From Nocardia concava NBRC 100430 (GTDB taxonomy: Bacteria; Actinomycetota; Actinomycetes; Mycobacteriales; Mycobacteriaceae), in assembly GCF_000308815.1 (NCBI RefSeq), contig NZ_BAFX01000139.1, forward strand, positions 59,044-123,043: a DNA stretch of 64,000 bases, read 5' to 3'. Below are positions 49,108 to 57,579 of the stretch, one piece after another. Position numbers and translations under genes: made by a program. Below the pieces are notes generated by a model. The model did not search any database. It saw only the letters and a program-made list of their open reading frames with translations, and was not told where the DNA came from. Positions within the stretch are counted from its first letter, which is position 1, and the number at the start of each line of letters is the position of its first letter.

Positions 49108-49160
49108 CCCCACCCTGGGAAGATTTCCTATGAACTTTCTAGAATTTTTTCCAGAGAGCC

Positions 49161-49769
49161 CTAGATCTCGCTGATGACCACCGGAACCTCCGGTTCACCG
49201 AGGGTGAGCATGAGGCGGTTGGCCCACGAGAACGAGGCGGTGGACAACACCAGATCGTGCAGCTCGTTATCGCCGAATCCCAGCTCCCGCAGGCGCTTCA
49301 GATGACCGGCGTGCGCGCGGGGCGGATTCGCGGCCAGTGCGTCCACGAAATCGATGACCGCGTCCCAGGTTTCGTCGATCCGGACGTCATTGCCCTCGTC
49401 CAGCAACCGCTGGACATCCGCGGGCCGCTTGGACAGCGCCGAAGTGAAACGAGAATGAACGGAGGCGCAGTATTCGCAGCCGTTGTGCCGGGAGGTAACG
49501 GTCGCCGCGAGTTCGCGCTCGGCCCGGGCCAGACCCTCCCGGCCATAGAAGATCTCTTTGTCATTGGCGCTGCGGTGGGCCAGCACCGCGGCGTTGCGCG
49601 CGAGTAGCCGGAAATACGGGCCGATTCCCCGATCGCCCTCCAGCAGGGGCCGCTGCTCGTCGTCGGCGTCGGCCAGCGCGATGGGCTCCACCCACGGCAC
49701 CCAGTCCAGCTGCTCCTGGGTGAATCCCTTTGGCCGTCGCGACGTTTCGACGCTGCGCACTTCACTCAT
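49161..49769 (-). CDS. Alkylhydroperoxidase-domain protein, Avi_7169-like
   Basis: A 202-residue AhpD-like protein. The redox motif is SRHNGCEYCASVHSRF with a CxxC pair, preceded by ERELAATVT, the usual AhpD-fold arrangement for disulfide peroxidase chemistry. The N-terminal FTQEQLDWVPWVEPIALADADDEQ and C-terminal FSWANRLMLTLGEPE match the family described as alkylhydroperoxidase domain protein, Avi_7169 family, which co-occurs with the CMD and LLM families encoded just upstream here. The ATG at 49767-49769 overlaps the end of the upstream gene. Last gene of the operon. Confidence 0.85.
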   Translation of the reverse strand: MSEVRSVETSRRPKGFTQEQLDWVPWVEPIALADADDEQRPLLEGDRGIGPYFRLLARNAAVLAHRSANDKEIFYGREGLARAERELAATVTSRHNGCEYCASVHSRFTSALSKRPADVQRLLDEGNDVRIDETWDAVIDFVDALAANPPRAHAGHLKRLRELGFGDNELHDLVLSTASFSWANRLMLTLGEPEVPVVISEI

Positions 49770-50229
49770 GCTCCGCACTCCCCTCGAGGTCGGTTCCGAT
49801 CAATTCGAGCCCGGCCAGTAGCCGGACCTGGAAGTGCACGAATCCGATGAGCTGCGCCACCGTCACGATGTCGCGCTCGTCCAGACCGGCCGCGGCCAGC
49901 GCGTCGATATCCGCCCGGGTCACGGCGGCGGGTGAGGTGGTCACCCGCGCGGCATGCCGCAGGATCGCGGCCAGCACCGGATCACCCTCGGCCGGAACGG
50001 TTCCCAGCGATGCGTAGTGCGCCGCCAGCTCGGGCGCGCCCGCCAGCTCGGCCACCGCCACGGCCGCCGCGACGAGGCGTTCCCGGCCGATGTTCGCGCT
50101 CGCGTCACCGTCCAGCAGCGCCGAGTACACCCCCTGCGTGTGCTCGATCACCGCCGGGCGCGCCGCCCGCAGTGCGCGCACCGATTCCGCGCGCTCCCCG
50201 AGCACGGCGTCGATGACGTCCGTTGTCAC
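49762..50229 (-). CDS. CMD-domain protein, Avi_7170-like
   Basis: A 155-residue carboxymuconolactone-decarboxylase-fold protein starting MTTDVIDAVLGERAESVRALRAARP, with LAAHYASLG and the C-terminal LDERDIVTVAQLIGFVHFQVRLLAGLELIG typical of the family named CMD domain protein, Avi_7170. It has no CxxC, so it may pair with the CxxC-bearing protein encoded next. The GTG at 50227-50229 overlaps the LLM stop (GTGA), showing coupling. Confidence 0.83.
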   Translation of the reverse strand: MTTDVIDAVLGERAESVRALRAARPAVIEHTQGVYSALLDGDASANIGRERLVAAAVAVAELAGAPELAAHYASLGTVPAEGDPVLAAILRHAARVTTSPAAVTRADIDALAAAGLDERDIVTVAQLIGFVHFQVRLLAGLELIGTDLEGSAEHE

Positions 50230-51242
50230 AGCTGATTCCTTTCGTCGGATCGCCAACCCAGTTGCGGCGCAACCTTGGTGGCGATGAGTTCGATGGAACG
50301 CGATACGGCGGCGTGCCCCGGATCGACCGGATGCGCCTGCACGATGAAGTCGGTGGCGTGCCGCAGCGCCGAGTCGGCGGCCAGCTGCTCGGCCACCTCG
50401 TCCGGCGTGCCGAAGTAGAGGTCGCGCAGCACCTCGGCGACGGTGTTCGTCCCTTCGGGACCGCCGTTGCGGCCCAGCTGATCCAGGAACCGCGCCGCTC
50501 CGCGCTCGGCCAGCTCGACGGCCTCGTCGTGGTCGTCGGCCACGAAAACGCCTCGAGAAGCGCCGATTCGGGGTGCCGTACCGGAGGGCAGCGCGTCGAG
50601 GTACGCGTCCACCAGCGGCTGCTGGATCTCCCACAGGGTGGCCCCGGGCGCGGCCGGATCGCGCGGCTGAGCCTTGGACAGCAGCAGTCCGTCCCCGGCT
50701 CGCCCGGCCCGCTCCGCTCCCCCGGCGGAGAACGTGGCCTGCCACAACCGATCCCGTAGTCCAGGGGCGGGCGGGTTCAGGCTCCGGTCACCGACCAGCG
50801 GCTCCCCGCCCAGTGCCCCGGTGACTTTCGCGAGTTTGTCGGCGTAGACCCGCTGCCGGTCGGCGTCGCCCAGTTCGAAAAGCTCGAAGGCGTGCCGTGA
50901 TCCGCCCGCGCCGAAGCCCAGTTCCAGCCGCCCGCCCGACAGCTCGTCCAGCACGGCCGCGTCCTCGGCGACCCGGATCGGATCCTCCAGCGCCAGTGTC
51001 ACGATGGCGGTCCCGAAGCGAATCCGCGAAAACCGGGCGGCCGCGTGGGCGAGGAACACGAACGGCGACGGCAGTCCGCCCTCGGCCGGATCCAGGTGAT
51101 GCTGTGCCACCCAGGCGGTCTGGTAGCCGAGACGTTCGGCCAGGTCGATCTGTTCGAGCGCCTCGCGGTACACCGTGGCCGCGGTCTCGGCGGGATCGGT
51201 GCGGACCAGGCGGGTGAAGAAGCCGAGACGCTGCGGGGTCAT
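50226..51242 (-). CDS. FMN-dependent luciferase-like monooxygenase, KPN_01858-like
   Basis: A 338-residue TIM-barrel flavin monooxygenase. It has LGYQTAWVAQHHLDPAEGGLPSPFVFLAHAA, IRFGTAIVTLALEDPIRVAEDAAVLDELSGGRLELGFGAGG, and a C-terminal RHATDFIVQAHPVDP. The HH near residue 48 and GFGAGG phosphate loop suit FMNH2 binding. It belongs to the LLM family that travels with the Avi_7169/Avi_7170 proteins. The substrate is unknown, presumably what the adjoining ABC transporter imports. The ATG at 51240-51242 overlaps the stop of the ATPase gene. Confidence 0.87.
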   Translation of the reverse strand: MTPQRLGFFTRLVRTDPAETAATVYREALEQIDLAERLGYQTAWVAQHHLDPAEGGLPSPFVFLAHAAARFSRIRFGTAIVTLALEDPIRVAEDAAVLDELSGGRLELGFGAGGSRHAFELFELGDADRQRVYADKLAKVTGALGGEPLVGDRSLNPPAPGLRDRLWQATFSAGGAERAGRAGDGLLLSKAQPRDPAAPGATLWEIQQPLVDAYLDALPSGTAPRIGASRGVFVADDHDEAVELAERGAARFLDQLGRNGGPEGTNTVAEVLRDLYFGTPDEVAEQLAADSALRHATDFIVQAHPVDPGHAAVSRSIELIATKVAPQLGWRSDERNQL

Positions 51243-51994
51243 ACGGTGGTCACCTTTCCGAGGTAGGCGTCGCGCACGGCCGGGTCGCCGATGAGCTCCG
51301 CGGCCGGGCCGTGCAGCACGATGCGCCCGGTGCGCAGCACATTGGCGGTGTGCGCGATGCTCAGTGCCAGCTCCGCCTGCTGTTCCACGATCAGGATGGC
51401 CAGGCCCAGCTCCCGATTGAGCCGGGCGATCTCGTCCAGCACCCGATCCACGAACAGCGGCGACAATCCCATGGTGGGCTCGTCCATGCAGATCAGGCGA
51501 GGTTTGCTCATGAGCGCGCGGGCGAAGGCCAGCATCTGCTGCTCGCCGCCGGACAGCGTGCCCGCCCGCTGGGTGCGGCGCTCGGCCAGGCGCGGGAAGT
51601 GCTCAAAGAGTTCGGCGGCGCGGGCGGCCAATACCGCGCGGCGCTCCCGGCGGATATAGCCGCCGACGAAGAGGTTCTCCTCCACGGTCATGGCCGGGAA
51701 GACGCGGCGGGCCTCGGGCACCGAGGCCAGGCCGGCCCGAATGCGGGTCGCGGGCGGGGTGGCGCTCACGTCGACGCCGTCGATCCGGACCGTGCCCGAG
51801 GTCGGTTTCAGCAGGCCCAGTGCGGTTTTCATGGTGGTCGACTTGCCGGAGGCATTGCCGCCGAGCAGGGAGACGATCTCGCCGGGGCGCACCTGCAGCG
51901 ACACCTCGTCCAAGGCCCGGGACGGGCCGTAGTGCACCACCACATCCTCGAATTCGAGGATGGGCGTGGCGTTCTCGTCGAAGCCGTCAGACAT
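51239..51994 (-). CDS. Branched-chain-type ABC transporter ATPase (LivF-like)
   Basis: A 251-residue ATPase. Walker A appears as GGNASGKST (the usual LGPNGAGKST loop has N-A-S), then VPEARRVFPAMTVEENLFVGGYI, the signature LSGGEQQMLAFARAL, Walker B ICMDEPTMGLSPLFV and VEQQAELAL, where LivF proteins read VEQ instead of a His switch. The ATG at 51992-51994 opens MSDGFDENATP; three more codons to a TTG are possible. It overlaps the end of the LivG-like gene. Confidence 0.9.
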   Translation of the reverse strand: MSDGFDENATPILEFEDVVVHYGPSRALDEVSLQVRPGEIVSLLGGNASGKSTTMKTALGLLKPTSGTVRIDGVDVSATPPATRIRAGLASVPEARRVFPAMTVEENLFVGGYIRRERRAVLAARAAELFEHFPRLAERRTQRAGTLSGGEQQMLAFARALMSKPRLICMDEPTMGLSPLFVDRVLDEIARLNRELGLAILIVEQQAELALSIAHTANVLRTGRIVLHGPAAELIGDPAVRDAYLGKVTTV

Positions 51995-52865
51995 CCACGG
52001 CAACCTTTCCGTGCACGCGGCTGGTACCCAGGTAGGCCTCGATCACGCGCGGGTCGGCGAGCACCTCGTCGGGCGTGCCCTCGGCGATGATGCGGCCCTC
52101 GTCGAGGACGAGCACCCGGTCCGAGAGGTCGTGGACCAGGTCCATCTTGTGTTCGACCAGCAGCACGGTCTGGCCCTGCGCCTTCAATTCGGCCAGCTGC
52201 CTGCCGATTTCGGCGGTCTCGGTCTGGTTCATGCCCGCGGCGGGCTCGTCGAGCAGCAGCAGATCGGGTTCGAGGGCCAGGGCCCGCGCGATCTCGGTGC
52301 GGCGGCGGTTGGCGTAGGACAGCGTGTAGGCCGGGTGGTCGACGCGCGGACCGAGGCGTTCGGAGAAACGGGCCACCTGCGCATCGATCCGGGCCGCGGA
52401 ATCCCGGCGCTCGGCCCGCGCGGCAGGTGTCGGCACCAGTGCGACCGCGAGCTCGGCGAGCAGCGAAACCCAGCGCAGCACCGGGATATTCGCCAGCGCC
52501 CGCAGCGGCCGGGTGGCGCGCAGCGTCGTCTGCAGACCGACATCCACGTTCTCGCGGACGGTCATATTGCCGAAGACCCGTCCGTTCTGGAAGGTCCGTG
52601 CGATGCCCGCCGCGGCGGCCGACTCCGGACTGCCGGGCCGAATTCGCTTGCCGTGCACCAGTACCGATCCGGCATCGGGCTTCAATACCCCGGAGATCAG
52701 ATTGACCGTCGTCGATTTCCCCGACCCGTTGGGACCGATGATCGAGACGAATTCGCCCGGCGCGATCGAGAATTCGACCCCGTCGACGGCCTTGACACCG
52801 CCGAAGGCGCGCCGCAGTCCGGTCACCGTCAGTACCGCTTCCGCATCAGGCGTCGACCGAGACAC
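51987..52865 (-). CDS. Branched-chain-type ABC transporter ATPase (LivG-like)
   Basis: A 292-residue ATPase, longer than LivG of E. coli (255) because of an Ala/Arg-rich helical insert at about 115-160. Walker A GPNGSGKST, ARTFQNGRVFGNMTVRENV, the divergent signature LSYANRRRTEIARAL, Walker B LLLLDEPAAGMNQTET and VEHKMDLVHDL are in order. The GTG at 52863-52865 overlaps the permease gene by 20 bases. Confidence 0.9.
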   Translation of the reverse strand: MSRSTPDAEAVLTVTGLRRAFGGVKAVDGVEFSIAPGEFVSIIGPNGSGKSTTVNLISGVLKPDAGSVLVHGKRIRPGSPESAAAAGIARTFQNGRVFGNMTVRENVDVGLQTTLRATRPLRALANIPVLRWVSLLAELAVALVPTPAARAERRDSAARIDAQVARFSERLGPRVDHPAYTLSYANRRRTEIARALALEPDLLLLDEPAAGMNQTETAEIGRQLAELKAQGQTVLLVEHKMDLVHDLSDRVLVLDEGRIIAEGTPDEVLADPRVIEAYLGTSRVHGKVAVDV

Positions 52866-54681
52866 GCTCTCTCCTCACCAAGATTCCCTGCGGCCGGAAC
52901 CGCACCACGGCCAGCAAGACCAAGCCGTACAACACGATTCGCCACGAGGGCGCGAGTCGCAGCGCCTCCGGCACCCCGATCAGCACCACCGCGCCCAGCA
53001 CCGCGCCGTAGGGCGAGGCGGTGCCGCCCAGCACCAGGATCGTCACCACCAGCAGCGACATGGGCAGGTTGAACACGGTCGGATCGATGTAGGAGTACTG
53101 ATGCGCCAGCAGCGCGCCGCCGATGCCGGAGAAGAAGGCGGCCAGCGCGAAGGCCAGCGCCTTGTAGTCACGCACCGGCACACCGGCCGAACGCGCGGCC
53201 ACCTCGTCGGCGCCGATGGCGCGGATGGCCGTCCCGAGCCGGGACTGCTGCACCCCGACGATCACCGCCAGCACAATCGCCAGCACCGCCAGCTCCAGCC
53301 GGAATATCTGTGCGTGCGTGGTGAATTCGTAGCCGAAGAGCTTGGGTGCGGGAATGCCGAAGATGCCGTAGCTGCCCCGGGTCACCGGTTCCCAGTTGCG
53401 AATGATCGCCACCGTCACGATGCCGATGCCCAGTGTCGCGATGGCCACGTAGTGCCCGCCCAGCCGCCACAGCGGCGCGGCCAGCACCGAGGAAACGACG
53501 GCCGCGACGAGACCCGCGACCACGATGGCGGACAAGAACGCCCAGCCGTGCGACACCGTCAGCACCGCGGAGGTGTACGCGCCGGTCGCGATCGGCCCCG
53601 CCTGCCCGATCGCCAGCTGCCCCGCCGAACCGGCCACCAGCGTCATGGACACCGCGATGATCGCGTAGGCCAGGATCTGGGTGCCGACCGAGAGGCTGTA
53701 ATCATCGGCGAACAGCGGAATCGCCACTCCCGCAACGGCCAACGCGACCAGCGCGTGCCATCGGCGGATCTTCAACTCCCGGCCCGCGCCGAGGAAGGTG
53801 CCGGTCATGGGCTCGGATTCGATGGCGGGTGGGCGCGCGAGCAGACCGCCGGGCCGCAGCACCAGGAACACCACCAGCAGTCCGAAGGTGATCAGATCCC
53901 GGTAGCCGTCACCGAACCAGTAGATGCCGAACGCCTCCACCAGCCCGAGCACGAATCCGCCGAGCACCGCGCCCGGAATCGAGCCGAGCCCGCCGATGGT
54001 GGCGGCCACGAACCCGGTCATACCGACGATGCCGCCGCTGGTCGGCGAGATATTCGAGTTGTAGAGACCCACGAAAATGCCTGCCAGACCGCCCAATCCG
54101 GACGCGATGGCGAAGGCCAGCGACTGCACCCGGCCCACGCCGATACCCATCTGCGCGGCCGCGTCGGGATCCTGCGCGGTGGCGCGAATGGCCAGGCCGT
54201 GACGGCTGTAGCGCAGGAACGCCCACAGTCCCGCCATCACCGTGAGGGTGATGGCGAACATGACCACGTCCGAGGTGCCCAGTCGCACCCCGCCCACGCG
54301 AATATTGTTGGTGGGCAACACCTGTGGGAACGGCCGGGTGTCCGGTCCGAACACCAGCGCCACCACGTTCTCGATGATCAGCCCGACCGCCACCGTGGCC
54401 AGCAGCGCCGCGATGGCCGGGGCACGCCGCAGCGGCCGCACGGCGAGCACGTCGATGGCCACGCCGACCAGCGCCGTCACCGCCACCACGACCACCAGCG
54501 CCGCCCACCACGGCACGCCGTGCTGGGCGATCAGCCACCAGCCCAGCACCGAGCCGAACGCGAAGATCGAGCCGTGCGCGAAGTTGATGACATTGCTGAC
54601 CCCGAAGATCAGGGTGATGCCCACGGCGATGAGTGCGTACGCATTGCCGTGGACCAGACCCGCGATGAGCGTGTCGAGCAT
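52846..54681 (-). CDS. Fused LivH-LivM permease of a branched-chain-type ABC transporter
   Basis: A 611-residue membrane protein joining both permease halves in one chain. Residues 1-285 are LivH-like (ALIAVGITLIFGVSNVINFAHGSIFAFGS, ATIGGLGSIPGAVLGGFVLGLVEAF). A cytoplasmic linker of about 35 residues (SEPMTGTFLGAGRELKIRRW) follows, and 320-611 is LivM-like (LVAGSAGQLAIGQAGPIATGAY, IRAIGADEVAARSAGVPV, YIDPTVFNLPMSLLVVTILVLGG). A complete transporter needs no further permease. The ATG at 54679-54681 directly abuts the binding-protein stop. Confidence 0.92.
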   Translation of the reverse strand: MLDTLIAGLVHGNAYALIAVGITLIFGVSNVINFAHGSIFAFGSVLGWWLIAQHGVPWWAALVVVVAVTALVGVAIDVLAVRPLRRAPAIAALLATVAVGLIIENVVALVFGPDTRPFPQVLPTNNIRVGGVRLGTSDVVMFAITLTVMAGLWAFLRYSRHGLAIRATAQDPDAAAQMGIGVGRVQSLAFAIASGLGGLAGIFVGLYNSNISPTSGGIVGMTGFVAATIGGLGSIPGAVLGGFVLGLVEAFGIYWFGDGYRDLITFGLLVVFLVLRPGGLLARPPAIESEPMTGTFLGAGRELKIRRWHALVALAVAGVAIPLFADDYSLSVGTQILAYAIIAVSMTLVAGSAGQLAIGQAGPIATGAYTSAVLTVSHGWAFLSAIVVAGLVAAVVSSVLAAPLWRLGGHYVAIATLGIGIVTVAIIRNWEPVTRGSYGIFGIPAPKLFGYEFTTHAQIFRLELAVLAIVLAVIVGVQQSRLGTAIRAIGADEVAARSAGVPVRDYKALAFALAAFFSGIGGALLAHQYSYIDPTVFNLPMSLLVVTILVLGGTASPYGAVLGAVVLIGVPEALRLAPSWRIVLYGLVLLAVVRFRPQGILVRRERVSVDA

Positions 54682-55845
54682 CTACTTATTGCTTCCGACC
54701 GGCACGAACTTGCCGTTCTGCAGCACCAGCTCGATCGGCTTCACACCGCTCGGGCGTCGCGTCTGCTGATCGAAGGCGAAGGTGCCCAGGCCGATTCCGT
54801 CGAAGTCCTTCACCTCGCGCAGGCCCTTCAGCACGCCCTCACGGGTCGCGCCGCCCGACTTCGCGGCCTTCACCAGCGCATAGAGCGCGTCATAGGCGTA
54901 GACGTTGAAGTCGCCCGGATCGGTATTGAACTTGGCCCGGAACTTGGTGACGAAGCTCTGCACCTTCGGGCTCGGATCCGACGGGGTGAACACGCCGTTC
55001 ACGATGTCGCCCTCGGCCGCCTTGCCCGCCAGATCGATGAACTGCGGGGTGTTCTGGCCGCCGAAGAACTGGCCGTTGAACCCGACATCACGCAGCTGCT
55101 TGACCACCAGCGCGCCGTCCGGGCCGTAGCCCAGGTGCACGAACGCGTCCGGGTTGGCGTCGCGGCCCTTGATCAGCACCGGCCGGAAGTCCTGCGAGTC
55201 CGGCAGGATCGAGGAGGAGTAGGCGATCTCGATGCCCTTCTCCTTGGCGAACTGCTCGAAGAACTTGAAAGCCTGCTTGCCCCAGTCGGTTTCGAGATAG
55301 ACGACCGACACCTTCTTCGCCTTGGACCGCACCCATTCGGCATTGCGCTCCTGGTACACGTCCAAGGTGATGGACGGGCTCCACGAGTAGTCGCCGCCCT
55401 TGGTGAAATCCACCGAGGAGTTGGTGAATCCGTACTGCACCAGCTTGCCGCGGTTGTACACCGGCGAGGCCGCGATGGAGGCGGGCGAGGAGAAGTCACC
55501 CAGCTCGGCGATGATCGATTGGTCGCCGACGAACTTGGTCGCGATGGGCACCGTCTGCTTCGGATCCGATTGCGAATCCTCCCATTTCAGCGCGACCTTC
55601 TTGCCATTGATGCCGCCCGCGGCATTGATCTCGTCCAGCGCCAGGTCGAAGCCCTGCTGCCAGAGCCGACCGTACTCGGCCGAGTTGCCGGTCTTCGGGC
55701 CGGAGACACCGAAATACACGGTGTCCGAACCACTTCCGGACGAATCGTTGGAGCAGGCCGAGGCCAGCACCGCCACCAGGGCCGCAGCCGTCATACCTAC
55801 CGCAACCCGGCTGAAACCACGCGACCGGGACAAGATCTTGCTCAT
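54682..55845 (-). CDS. Branched-chain-type ABC transporter substrate-binding lipoprotein
   Basis: A 387-residue type-I periplasmic binding protein, lipid-anchored at Cys31 (LASAC). The mature chain starts VYFGVSGPKTGNSAEYGRLWQQGFDLALDEINAAGGINGKKV, typical of Leu/Ile/Val- and amide-binding proteins, and continues with PVYNRGKLVQYGFTNSS and LETDWGKQAFKFFEQFA. The ligand is unknown. First gene of the seven-gene operon, so the transport and oxidation genes are likely made together. Confidence 0.9.
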   Translation of the reverse strand: MSKILSRSRGFSRVAVGMTAAALVAVLASACSNDSSGSGSDTVYFGVSGPKTGNSAEYGRLWQQGFDLALDEINAAGGINGKKVALKWEDSQSDPKQTVPIATKFVGDQSIIAELGDFSSPASIAASPVYNRGKLVQYGFTNSSVDFTKGGDYSWSPSITLDVYQERNAEWVRSKAKKVSVVYLETDWGKQAFKFFEQFAKEKGIEIAYSSSILPDSQDFRPVLIKGRDANPDAFVHLGYGPDGALVVKQLRDVGFNGQFFGGQNTPQFIDLAGKAAEGDIVNGVFTPSDPSPKVQSFVTKFRAKFNTDPGDFNVYAYDALYALVKAAKSGGATREGVLKGLREVKDFDGIGLGTFAFDQQTRRPSGVKPIELVLQNGKFVPVGSNK

Positions 55846-55924
55846 TGTCCGAAAGGTAGCCGGGGGCCGTCGCCGCGGACAGCGTTGCGCTCAGCCTGAT
55901 GCCAAGGGCGGCACTCGAATCGAG

Positions 55925-56563
55925 CTAGTCGGCGAGATGCGCGGTGAGCCAGGCCGGGAATTCGGTGAGATCGTGCAGCACCACATCCGCACCGGCGGCC
56001 GCCAATTCCTCCGCCGAGTAGGGCCCGGTGGTCACCGCCACCGACACCGCGTCGGCCACCTTCGCCGCGCGAATATCCCCGAGATGGTCGCCGACATAGA
56101 TCGAGGCCCCGCGCTCGCGCAGCACCTCACCCTTCTCCTCCGCCCAGGCCCCGCCGACCAGTTCGTCGACCTCGAGCCCGAGATGATCGAGATGCAATTG
56201 CGCGTGCGGCCCGTTCTTGGCCGTGATCACCAGCACCCGCCCGCCGGCCCGGTGCACCGCGGCCAGGGCATCGACCACCCCGGGCAGATGCTCGGAGGCG
56301 TGCACCGCGAGATCCGGATAGAACTCCCGGTACATGGCCACGATCCCCGGCACCTCGTGCTCGGGAAACCATGCGGCCGCCTCCACCGCGAGCGGCGGCC
56401 CGAGCCGCGACACCACCAGTTCCGAATCGATCGGCACCCCGGTCTTCGCGGCCACCGCATCCCACACCGCGGCAATGCCCGGCCGCGAATCGATCAGCGT
56501 CATATCCAGGTCGAACCCGACGACAAGTCCGTTCCCGAGCCCACTCGTTTGTTCAACAGCCAC
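55925..56563 (-). CDS. HAD-superfamily phosphatase
   Basis: A 212-residue phosphatase. Motif I is VVGFDLDMTLIDSRPG with the nucleophile Asp in DLDMT, followed by a helical cap (VSRLGPPLAVEAAAWFPEHEVPGIVAMYREFY), motif II VLVITAKNG (Thr for the usual Ser/Thr), a Lys near EEKGEVLRERG and motif IV IYVGDHLGDIRAAK. It resembles phosphoglycolate phosphatase-like enzymes. The GTG at 56561-56563 follows GGGG. It lies just upstream of the operon start but is separated by 79 bases. Confidence 0.85.
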   Translation of the reverse strand: MAVEQTSGLGNGLVVGFDLDMTLIDSRPGIAAVWDAVAAKTGVPIDSELVVSRLGPPLAVEAAAWFPEHEVPGIVAMYREFYPDLAVHASEHLPGVVDALAAVHRAGGRVLVITAKNGPHAQLHLDHLGLEVDELVGGAWAEEKGEVLRERGASIYVGDHLGDIRAAKVADAVSVAVTTGPYSAEELAAAGADVVLHDLTEFPAWLTAHLAD

Positions 56564-56602
56564 CCCCAGACCCTACGATCCGCCGCTCTCCGCCCTCGCC
56601 CG

Positions 56603-56625
56603 GCCATGCCGCGCGCCGGAATGAC
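56603..56625. repeat. Decayed fragment of the dispersed repeat
   Basis: CCATGCCGCGCGCCGGAATG followed by ACG recalls the right arm of the repeats at 15427 and 34632 (CAYGC then GGRATGACGAG). It is the only remnant in this 138-base gap. Confidence 0.35.
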
Positions 56626-56701
56626 GAGATCGGGTGGCGACAGGCGCGGCGCGCGGAAAACCGGAGGCGCGGACGGGCGCTCCCGAATTAGGGTCGGAGG
56701 C

Positions 56702-57550
56702 ATGGCCACTGATCAGGGAACTCTTTTCTGCGGAACCGAACTGGCGGAGCGGATCGAGCGGGCCGAGGCGGAGCTGATCGCCGAGGCCAGCGCGGTTTCC
56801 GGGGCGCGGCTCGGCGCGGCGGCGGGTTTCGTGGTCCCACTCGCCGGCGGCGTGGCCTCCTTCGCGGAGGACGGGTCGCCGCTGAACAAGGTGGCCGGGT
56901 TGGGGTTCGGCGGGTTGCCGAGCGCGGCGGAACTCGACGTCGTGGAAAAGCTGTTCGCCGAGCGCGGCGCGCCGGTGCAGGCGGAGGTCTGCCAGCTGGG
57001 TGATCCGGCCATCGCCGAGCGGCTCACCGAGCGCGGCTATCGACTGGTGTCGTTCGAGAACGTGCTGGGACTCGAACTCGATCCCGCCCGCACCTCGATC
57101 ACCGCCGACGGTGTGGAGGTGACGCACAGCCGCGCGGAGGAATTCGACAGCTGGGTCGATGTGGTGGTGACCGGATTCGCGAATCCCGACGGCCAGGGCC
57201 TCGCCGCGCACGAGGAGTTCCCCGCGGACATCATCGCTCGGGCGACACGTGACATGGGTGCCGTGGCCGGGGCGCGGCGATACCTGGCCCGGCATCACGG
57301 TGCGGTCGCGGGCGGCGCGAGCATGCGCATCACCGCCGGAATCGCGCAATTGAACGGTGCGGCAACCCATCCCGAGCACCGGCGGCACGGCGTGCAGTCC
57401 TCGCTGCTGTCTGTTCGGCTGGCCGAGGCCAGCGCCGCGGGCTGCGATCTCGCCGTGGTGATCACCCAACCGGGTTCGAAATCCCAGCAGAACGTCCAGC
57501 GACTCGGCTTCGCGCTGCTCTACACCCGCGCGATCCTGGTGAAACCGTGA
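56702..57550 (+). CDS. GNAT-family acetyltransferase
   Basis: A 282-residue protein. The C-terminal half is a GNAT fold with motif A NGAATHPEHRRHGVQSSLLSVRLAEASAAGCD (acetyl-CoA loop RRHGVQ) and the motif-B region QQNVQRLGFALLYTRAIL. The N-terminal half (APVQAEVCQLGDPAIAERLTERGYRLVSFENVLGLEL) looks like a degenerate first GNAT-like domain, as in many two-domain actinobacterial members. The ATG at 56702 follows TCGGAGGC. Substrate unknown. Confidence 0.82.
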   Translation: MATDQGTLFCGTELAERIERAEAELIAEASAVSGARLGAAAGFVVPLAGGVASFAEDGSPLNKVAGLGFGGLPSAAELDVVEKLFAERGAPVQAEVCQLGDPAIAERLTERGYRLVSFENVLGLELDPARTSITADGVEVTHSRAEEFDSWVDVVVTGFANPDGQGLAAHEEFPADIIARATRDMGAVAGARRYLARHHGAVAGGASMRITAGIAQLNGAATHPEHRRHGVQSSLLSVRLAEASAAGCDLAVVITQPGSKSQQNVQRLGFALLYTRAILVKP

Positions 57551-57579
57551 CTGCCGACTTCCGACGTGATCGCCCTCGG

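Noticed and set aside
48700..49164. 154-codon plus-strand frame
   Set aside because: Crosses both duplicated units and their hairpins, has no ribosome site and an Arg/Ser-rich composition typical of shadows.
52513..55899. 1128-codon plus-strand open frame
   Set aside because: Antisense shadow of the Liv transporter genes; high GC removes stop codons on the opposite strand, and the translation is His/Arg/Gln-rich without domains.
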